This document shows positions 58,827 to 64,000 of a stretch of 64,000 nt of DNA, in pieces. A program made the position numbers and the translations under genes. The stretch is from Simplicispira hankyongi. GTDB lineage: Bacteria; Pseudomonadota; Gammaproteobacteria; Burkholderiales; Burkholderiaceae_C. Below the pieces are notes generated by a model. It did no database searches. It worked only from the letters and a program-made list of their open reading frames with translations, and was not told the DNA's origin. Within the stretch, counting starts at the first letter, position 1; every line of letters begins with the position of its first letter. The stretch spans positions 248,001 through 312,000 of the forward strand of contig NZ_QXJC01000001.1 in the NCBI RefSeq assembly GCF_003570885.1, read 5' to 3'.

Positions 58827-60381
58827 AGCGCATCGCCCTGCGCAGCAAGGCGCTGGACTGGTCCACTGCGACCGACAGCAGCAGCATGGCGACGATGACG
58901 GTTGCCGCCTGCGCATAGTGAAACAGCGACAGCTCGAAGTAGAGCCGTTGCCCCAGGCCCCCAGCGCCGACGAAGCCCAGAATGGCGGCCATGCGGATGT
59001 TCATCTCCCAGCGGTAGAGCGTGTAGGCAATGAGCTGCGGCGCCGCGCCGGGCAGGGTGCCATACAGAAAGGCCTGGCTGCCGCTGGCGCCCGCCAGGCG
59101 CAAAGCCCCGGTCGGCGCGGGCGGGGCATTCGCCAGCGCCTCGGCATACAGGCGCCCCAGCACCCCTGCCGTATGCAGCGCGAGCGCCAGCGCACCGGCA
59201 AACGGGCCCAGCCCCACGCACAGCACCGTGATGGTGGCCCACACCAGTTCCGGCACCGAGCGCAGGGTGTTGAGCACCAGCGTGTAGGGCAGCCGCCATT
59301 TGGGAAGCGCCAGCAGCAGGCCTGCCACGGCCGCGAGCAGCGTGCCGACCACCGACATGGCGAACGTCTCCCAGGTGCCCACCGCCACCTTGCGCAGCAG
59401 GGAGGCGGAAACATCCAGCGGGAAGAAGCTGGTGACGAAATCGGCGATGGCATGCAAGGATTCGCCCGACCACAGCGCCAGCAGCGGCATGTCGAGCAGC
59501 CTGAAGCTGGCCACGGTCGCCAGCACGGTCACTGCGATGAAGCCCGCGCTGCGCCAGCCCCAGGGCGAGGCACGCGCTGCTGGCGGTGTGTCGAGCGAGC
59601 GGCGCAGCCAGCCGGCGAGGGCGTCGGCGCCCAGCACCAGCAGCATGAAGGTGGCGAGGATGGTGGCCGCCTCGCCTCCATTGAGCATCTTCATGGCCTG
59701 GTCCATGAGCTGCCCCAGGCCACCCGCGCCGACAAAGCCCATCACCACCGAGGCGCGAATCGCGCATTCCCAGCGGTACACCGTGTAGCTGGCCAGCTCC
59801 TTCGACGCCTGGGGCAGCAGCCCGTAGAGGATGGCGACGGGCCGGCGGGCGCCGCTCGTGCGCAGCGCCTGGGCCGGCAAAGGGTCGGTGGATTCCAGAA
59901 TCTCGGCATACACCTTGGCCAGCATGCCACCATAGGTCAGCGCCAGCGCCAGCACGCCGGCGGCCGGCCCCAGGCCCAGCACGCGCACGAACAGCAGCGC
60001 CCACACCAGTTCGGGAATGCTGCGCAGAATGGTCAGCAGACCGCGCGCCACCGGGTTCTGGGTGCGCCGCTCGCGCCCGGCGCCGCTGGCCACGTAGGCC
60101 AGGGGCACGGCGAGCAACCAGGCGAGCGCCATGCCGGCAGTGGCAATCGCCAGCGTTTCCAGCGTCGCGCGGGCCAGGTAGCCGCGGAATTCGGGGCCCG
60201 TCTCCGGCGGCAAAAAGCCCGCGAGAAAGCCGCCAATCACCCGCAGGTTGGCCGGGTCGAGCAGCGCGCTGGGGTGCACTTGCGCGGCGCGCAGCAGCGG
60301 CCAAAGGATGAGCAGCGCCAGCACGGCGCCGCCAAAGCGCCGGCTGGCAGCCGGGTCGCGCAAGGCGGGGTTCAGCGGCAT
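58825..60381 (-). CDS. phnE: Phosphonate-type ABC permease, fused double PhnE
   Basis: Inner-membrane permease of 518 aa made of two PhnE halves in one chain. Each half has the TM/loop pattern and cytoplasmic coupling motif: first [25 protein letters not shown] with [19 protein letters not shown]; second [25 protein letters not shown] with [19 protein letters not shown]. Normal PhnE is about 270 aa and works as a dimer, so the fusion makes an obligate heterodimer. Start overlaps the end of the ATPase gene by 10 nt. Substrate by context: phosphonate, phosphite or selenate. Confidence 0.93.
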   Translation of the reverse strand: MPLNPALRDPAASRRFGGAVLALLILWPLLRAAQVHPSALLDPANLRVIGGFLAGFLPPETGPEFRGYLARATLETLAIATAGMALAWLLAVPLAYVASGAGRERRTQNPVARGLLTILRSIPELVWALLFVRVLGLGPAAGVLALALTYGGMLAKVYAEILESTDPLPAQALRTSGARRPVAILYGLLPQASKELASYTVYRWECAIRASVVMGFVGAGGLGQLMDQAMKMLNGGEAATILATFMLLVLGADALAGWLRRSLDTPPAARASPWGWRSAGFIAVTVLATVASFRLLDMPLLALWSGESLHAIADFVTSFFPLDVSASLLRKVAVGTWETFAMSVVGTLLAAVAGLLLALPKWRLPYTLVLNTLRSVPELVWATITVLCVGLGPFAGALALALHTAGVLGRLYAEALANAPPAPTGALRLAGASGSQAFLYGTLPGAAPQLIAYTLYRWEMNIRMAAILGFVGAGGLGQRLYFELSLFHYAQAATVIVAMLLLSVAVDQSSALLRRAMR

Positions 60382-61211
60382 CCGGCGATGAGGGGCATGG
60401 CCCTGGCGGCGGCTTCGCCCGGTGGCGGCGGCGCGCTGACGCTCACCTGGCCCAGCGTTGGCAGTACCTCGCCTTCGCTGGCGTACAAGGCGTGTAGCAG
60501 GGCGTCGTCCACCTGGGCGGCGGGCAGGTCAAAGACGATACGCCCGGCGCGGATGCCGACGATGCGTGCAAAACAGGCCAGCGCCAGGTCCACCGCGTGC
60601 AGGCTGGCCACCAGCGTGGCGCCACGTGCGGCGGCGTCCTGCACCAGCAGGCGCACCGTGGCCAGTGCGAGGGCAGGGTCCAGGGCAGACACGGGCTCGT
60701 CGGCCAGCAGCAGGTCGGGCTGCTGGTAGAGCACCCGCGCGATGCCCACGCGCTGCAATTGCCCGCCCGAGAGCTCGTCGCAGCGGGCAAACAGTTTGTC
60801 GGCCAGTTGCACGCGCGCCAAAGCTGCCCGTGCACCCGCGATGTCCAGCGGATAGACCAGCGAGGCGAAGGATTTCCAGGCCGGCCATTGCCCCAGGCGC
60901 CCGGCCAGCACGGCGGTGACCACGCGCTGGCGGCCAGGCAAGGGCGGCGCCTGGTGCACCGTGCCGATGCGGGCGCGCAAAGAGCGATCAGGTGCTTGCG
61001 CTGTGGTTGGCAAGGGGCTTTGCAAGACCACCGCACGGCCGGTGCTGGGGCGCAACGCGGTGCCCAGCACCGAGAGCAGCGAGGTCTTGCCCGCGCCGGA
61101 CGGCCCGACCAAGGCCAGGCATTCGCCTTGTCCGGCTTTGAGCGCAATGTCCTGCAAGGCGACGGTGCCATTGGCGTGGGTGAGGCCCACGCCGCTCAGG
61201 TCGAAGCTCAT
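60372..61211 (-). CDS. phnC: Phosphonate-type ABC ATP-binding protein
   Basis: 279-aa ATPase. Walker [12 protein letters not shown], signature [15 protein letters not shown], Walker [15 protein letters not shown], switch His in [10 protein letters not shown]. Domain order and the phrase [20 protein letters not shown] fit the PhnC group. C-terminal tail is Pro/Ala-rich. ATG at [10 protein letters not shown]. Sits between the binding protein and the fused permease on the same strand, spacing 14 bp to the former, so all three form one operon. Confidence 0.93.
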   Translation of the reverse strand: MSFDLSGVGLTHANGTVALQDIALKAGQGECLALVGPSGAGKTSLLSVLGTALRPSTGRAVVLQSPLPTTAQAPDRSLRARIGTVHQAPPLPGRQRVVTAVLAGRLGQWPAWKSFASLVYPLDIAGARAALARVQLADKLFARCDELSGGQLQRVGIARVLYQQPDLLLADEPVSALDPALALATVRLLVQDAAARGATLVASLHAVDLALACFARIVGIRAGRIVFDLPAAQVDDALLHALYASEGEVLPTLGQVSVSAPPPPGEAAARAMPLIAGCR

Positions 61212-61225
61212 GCGCCTGCCAGGGT

Positions 61226-62119
61226 TTACTTCAGCAGGCCGGCCGACCGGGCCGCCTTTTCGATGCCATCGTAGTTCTCCGCACGCGTCGGGATGAAGCG
61301 CGAGGCCCGTTGCAGCGCCAGGATGTCCTTTTGCTGCGGGTTGGCCGGGTCGAGCTGGAGGAAGGCGTCCTTGAGCTTCTGGATCAGCGCCGGGTTGAGG
61401 TCGCCGCGCACCGTCCAGTTGTAATCAAAGTAGGGCGGCGTGGTGGCAAAGACGTGCACCTTGCTGGTGTCCACCTTCTTTTGCTCGACCAGCTTGTCCC
61501 ACACCGAGGTATTGAGCACCCCGGCTTCCACCTTGCCCGAGGCCACAAAGGCCGCTGTAGCGTCGTGCGCGCCCGAAAAGGCGACGTTTTTGAAGTCGTT
61601 CTCCGGGTTCAGCCCGGCCTGCTGCAAATAGAAGCGCGGCATCAGGCTGCCCGAGGTGGACGAGGGCGCACCAAAGGCAAAGCTCTTGCCCTTGAGGTCG
61701 GCGAGGGTCTTGATGTCGGGGTTGGCGGTGATGAACTTGGAGGTGAAGCGCGCATCTTCCTCGCGCTGCACGATGGGAATCGCCGTGCCGTGGGTGCGAA
61801 TCTTCGCCTGCACATACGTGAAGCCCCCCAGCCAGGCCAGGTCCAGCTTGCCCGTGGCGAGCGATTCGACCACGGCGGCGTAGTCGGAGACGGGGGTGAA
61901 CACCACCTTCATGCCGGTCTTCGCGGCCAGATACTCGCCCAGCGGCGCGAACTTGCGTTGCAGCTCCGTGGGGGCTTCGTCCGGAATGGCGGAGACGCGC
62001 AGCACCTTGTCGGCGGCAGCCGCAGGCAGGCAGGTCAGGGTGGACGCAAGGGTGGTGAGGGCGGCGCAGCACAGCAGCGCCTGCTTGAGCGCCGAGCGGC
62101 GCGCAGGGGTAAAGGTCAT
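61226..62119 (-). CDS. Phosphonate/selenate-type ABC substrate-binding protein
   Basis: 297-aa periplasmic receptor, PhnD-like. Signal region with [20 protein letters not shown], then [77 protein letters not shown], and [22 protein letters not shown]. The opening phrase and [14 protein letters not shown] closely recall the group annotated as putative selenate-binding protein (recollection, no search). Phosphonate or phosphite remain possible. ATG at MTFTPARR; longer in-frame start less likely. First gene of the operon, divergent from the acyltransferase gene. Confidence 0.88.
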   Translation of the reverse strand: MTFTPARRSALKQALLCCAALTTLASTLTCLPAAAADKVLRVSAIPDEAPTELQRKFAPLGEYLAAKTGMKVVFTPVSDYAAVVESLATGKLDLAWLGGFTYVQAKIRTHGTAIPIVQREEDARFTSKFITANPDIKTLADLKGKSFAFGAPSSTSGSLMPRFYLQQAGLNPENDFKNVAFSGAHDATAAFVASGKVEAGVLNTSVWDKLVEQKKVDTSKVHVFATTPPYFDYNWTVRGDLNPALIQKLKDAFLQLDPANPQQKDILALQRASRFIPTRAENYDGIEKAARSAGLLK

Positions 62120-62330
62120 GGCAAAGTCCGGTTTGAAAGCAGCCACCACCGTGCGGAGTCACGGCGGTTTAAAAAGGCTCCCGAGGAGCCAAAAGTTGGG
62201 CGCGGCATGCACGCCGCGCCCGTGCATTCTCGCGGAAATGTCCCAGCGCCGCGCCGGCCCATGCCTTTTTGTTACGCCGCCCCAGCGGTGCGCCCCTAGA
62301 ATCCGGCTCCATCAGTAAAAACCCTGAGTC

Positions 62331-63509
62331 ATGACCGGAATTCGAGAAAGGCGCATGGATTTGGCAACAAGAAACTTCACGCTGGGCTACAACCCCGCCC
62401 TGGATGGGCTGCGCGGTGTCGCCATCCTGCTGGTGGTCCTGTCGCACGCGCACGTGCCGCTGTTTGATGGCGCGTTTCTGGGCGTGGATCTGTTTTTTGT
62501 ATTGAGCGGGTTTCTCATTACCTCGCTGCTCTTGCTGGAGCGCCAGGCCCACGGGCGCATCGACTACGCACGGTTTTACTGGCGCAGGTTCCTGCGCCTG
62601 ATGCCCGCGCTGGCCCTGTTTCTGGGCACCTACTGTCTGGTAGCGCCGCTGCTCTGGCCCAGTCTTGGCGATGTGTACCAGGATGCGCTGGTGTCTCTCG
62701 CCTACCTGGCCGACTACGGTATCGCCTTCTTTGACAGCCCCGGCACGCTGCTGCACATGTGGTCGCTGTCGGTGGAAGAGCATTTCTACCTCGTCTGGCC
62801 GCCGCTGCTGATGCTGTTGGTGCGCTTTTCCCCGCCCACGAAGGTCTGGCGGCCGATAGCGCTTCTCTACCTGCTGAGCTGGCTGTGGCGGCTGCTGTGG
62901 GTGGTGCACGGCCAGCAGTTCTACGAGATCTTTTTCCGCTTCGACACCCGCGTTTCCGGTTTGCTGGCGGGCAGCTTGCTGGCGGCGCTTGTGCACGAAC
63001 GCCCGGCGTTCGTGCATTGGCTGCACCAACACCTCCCGCGGGCCATGTGGCTGCCATTGGCCGTGCCCTTGTTGATGGAGCTCGGCTGGGACAACCAGGG
63101 CGCCATGGTCTGGGGCATCACGGTGGTGGAGCTGGCCACCATGGTGCTGCTCGTGGCCGCGCAGCAGCGTTCGGGTCTGGTGTACGAGATGCTGAGCGCC
63201 CCCACACTGGTCAAGCTCGGCACGCTGTCGTACGGCGTCTATTTGTGGCACTACCCCGTAGTGCGCTATTTGCGCGCCGATTTCTCCTGGCCGGTGGTGG
63301 TCGTCCTCACGCTGGCGATCTCGACCGCCCTGGCCGCGCTCTCGTTGCATACGATCGAGCGCTGGGCCTTGCGCTACCGCGATCGCAAAGGCGGACAGGG
63401 CGATGCCGGCAGGGCCGCGCCGGGCCTGGGTCAGGCTGCTGCGCGATGGCGGGGCTCCCCCCAAGCCGGGCGCCGCGCGCGCCAGGTGTGGGTCCAGGCG
63501 CCGCGTTAA
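62331..63509 (+). CDS. Membrane acyltransferase, OafA/YrhL type
   Basis: Acyltransferase-3 integral membrane protein (392 aa, about ten segments) that usually acetylates surface sugars. Opening YNPALDGLRGVAILLVVLSHAHVP with catalytic His, FLGVDLFFVLSGFLITSLLLLE, RFYWRRFLRLMPAL, and HMWSLSVEEHFYLVWPPLL are hallmark. No C-terminal SGNH domain; instead a Gly/Arg-rich tail. Start may be the ATG used or a second ATG eight codons later (AAAGG just upstream). No sugar genes nearby to give the substrate. Confidence 0.9.
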   Translation: MTGIRERRMDLATRNFTLGYNPALDGLRGVAILLVVLSHAHVPLFDGAFLGVDLFFVLSGFLITSLLLLERQAHGRIDYARFYWRRFLRLMPALALFLGTYCLVAPLLWPSLGDVYQDALVSLAYLADYGIAFFDSPGTLLHMWSLSVEEHFYLVWPPLLMLLVRFSPPTKVWRPIALLYLLSWLWRLLWVVHGQQFYEIFFRFDTRVSGLLAGSLLAALVHERPAFVHWLHQHLPRAMWLPLAVPLLMELGWDNQGAMVWGITVVELATMVLLVAAQQRSGLVYEMLSAPTLVKLGTLSYGVYLWHYPVVRYLRADFSWPVVVVLTLAISTALAALSLHTIERWALRYRDRKGGQGDAGRAAPGLGQAAARWRGSPQAGRRARQVWVQAPR

Positions 63510-63677
63510 GAAGGCTGTCGTGCGGGGTTGAAGCACGCACTGAGGCCCCCCACTGCGCGCTTCAATCGCCAGCGCGACAGTGCGCAGGTGCGCAAAGTCG
63601 CAGAATGGGATGCTTCTCGATTGCTGGGCCAGCCCGGCCAGCACCACGCACGCCAAAACTTCCCAGGAGACACCCCT

Positions 63678-64000
63678 ATGACCCGCACCATCCAGCAACT
63701 CTTTGACCTGACCGGAAAGACGGCCCTCGTCACCGGCGGCTCACGCGGCCTGGGCTTGCAAATGGCCCATGCTTTGGGTGAAGCCGGGGCCAAAATCATG
63801 CTCAGCTCGCGCAAGGCCGCCGACCTGGAGGCCGCCACCGCCGAACTGCAGGCGGCCGGCATCGACGCCCGCTGGATTGCCGCCGATTGCGCGCAGGAAG
63901 CCGAAATCCACCGCCTGGCGAGCGAGACGATGGAGCGCATGGGCGACATCGACATCCTGGTGAACAACGCCGGCGCCACCTGGGGCGCACCGGCCGAGGA
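63678..64000 (+). CDS. Short-chain dehydrogenase/reductase (3' end outside window)
   Basis: NAD(P)-dependent oxidoreductase, classical SDR. Visible: MTRTIQQLFDLTGKTALVTGGSRGLGLQ with the TGxxxGxG cofactor motif (about residues 19-26), an AADCAQEAEI adenine-pocket stretch, and LVNNAGATWG with the NNAG motif (about residue 95). The frame is open to the right edge; the SYK catalytic part lies beyond. ATG with AGGAG ten nt upstream. Substrate not predictable from this part; gluconate/3-oxoacyl reductase types look alike here. Confidence 0.92.
   Translation, partial: MTRTIQQLFDLTGKTALVTGGSRGLGLQMAHALGEAGAKIMLSSRKAADLEAATAELQAAGIDARWIAADCAQEAEIHRLASETMERMGDIDILVNNAGATWGAPAE

Overview
The window is a high-GC bacterial chromosome segment. 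Gene content and protein style point to Betaproteobacteria, order Burkholderiales, most likely family Comamonadaceae (Acidovorax-like). Supporting signs are the two-subfamily leucine synthase pair, the aat-bpt pair, the IF-1 type, the BolA/YciB/MsrB/SelO block and a dispersed palindromic repeat of about 60 bp of the kind common in that family. This placement is by recognition, not by a search. There are no rRNA genes, CRISPR arrays, complete insertion sequences or prophage.

Layout. 1-5080: a partial and a complete 2-isopropylmalate synthase, a PBP7-type endopeptidase and an IclR regulator. 5124-10324 (minus): N-degron transferases bpt/aat, then a metal-uptake group (permease, binding protein, outer-membrane barrel, small Cys/His protein) with no ATPase gene. 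10568-12355: two identical tRNA-Asn genes, a DUF454 protein, peptide deformylase and a universal stress protein. 12706-20414: glnD, map and purL. 20529-28070: DUF808 protein, OmpW-like porin, the ergothioneine pair egtD-egtB, a 7TMR-DISM diguanylate cyclase and O-acetylhomoserine sulfhydrylase. 28071-34766 (minus): two overlapping calcium-export genes, an RlhA-type U32 protein and psd. 35043-39943: infA with a structured leader, tRNA-Pro, a DUF1624 membrane protein and the compact minus-strand block selO-msrB-yciB-bolA-ppiC.

40113-58406 is a catabolic region: Crp/Fnr regulator, a broken remnant of a binding-protein gene, acyl-CoA ligase, a complete Liv-type ABC importer (binding protein, two permeases, two ATPases), a crotonase/3-hydroxyacyl-CoA dehydrogenase fusion, an M20 peptidase, thiolase and acyl-CoA dehydrogenase. 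Together they suggest uptake, CoA activation and beta-oxidation of a carboxylic acid whose identity the sequence does not give. Between thiolase and acyl-CoA dehydrogenase lies an AT-rich block of about 3 kb. It holds a large STAND-like ATPase gene, a small membrane-protein gene, an attI-like site and the N-terminal third of an integron integrase. Copies of the palindromic repeat lie on both sides. This looks like the eroded end of a chromosomal integron.

58554-64000: a 45-residue lysine-rich protein, a 117-bp imperfect hairpin, a phosphonate/selenate-type ABC importer with a fused double permease, a membrane acyltransferase and the start of a short-chain dehydrogenase.

The most unusual signal is that the dispersed repeat also appears inside genes. 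It forms most of the signal peptide of the Liv-type binding protein, an in-frame segment of PurL, probably a segment of the acyl-CoA dehydrogenase, and the stop codon of the diguanylate cyclase.
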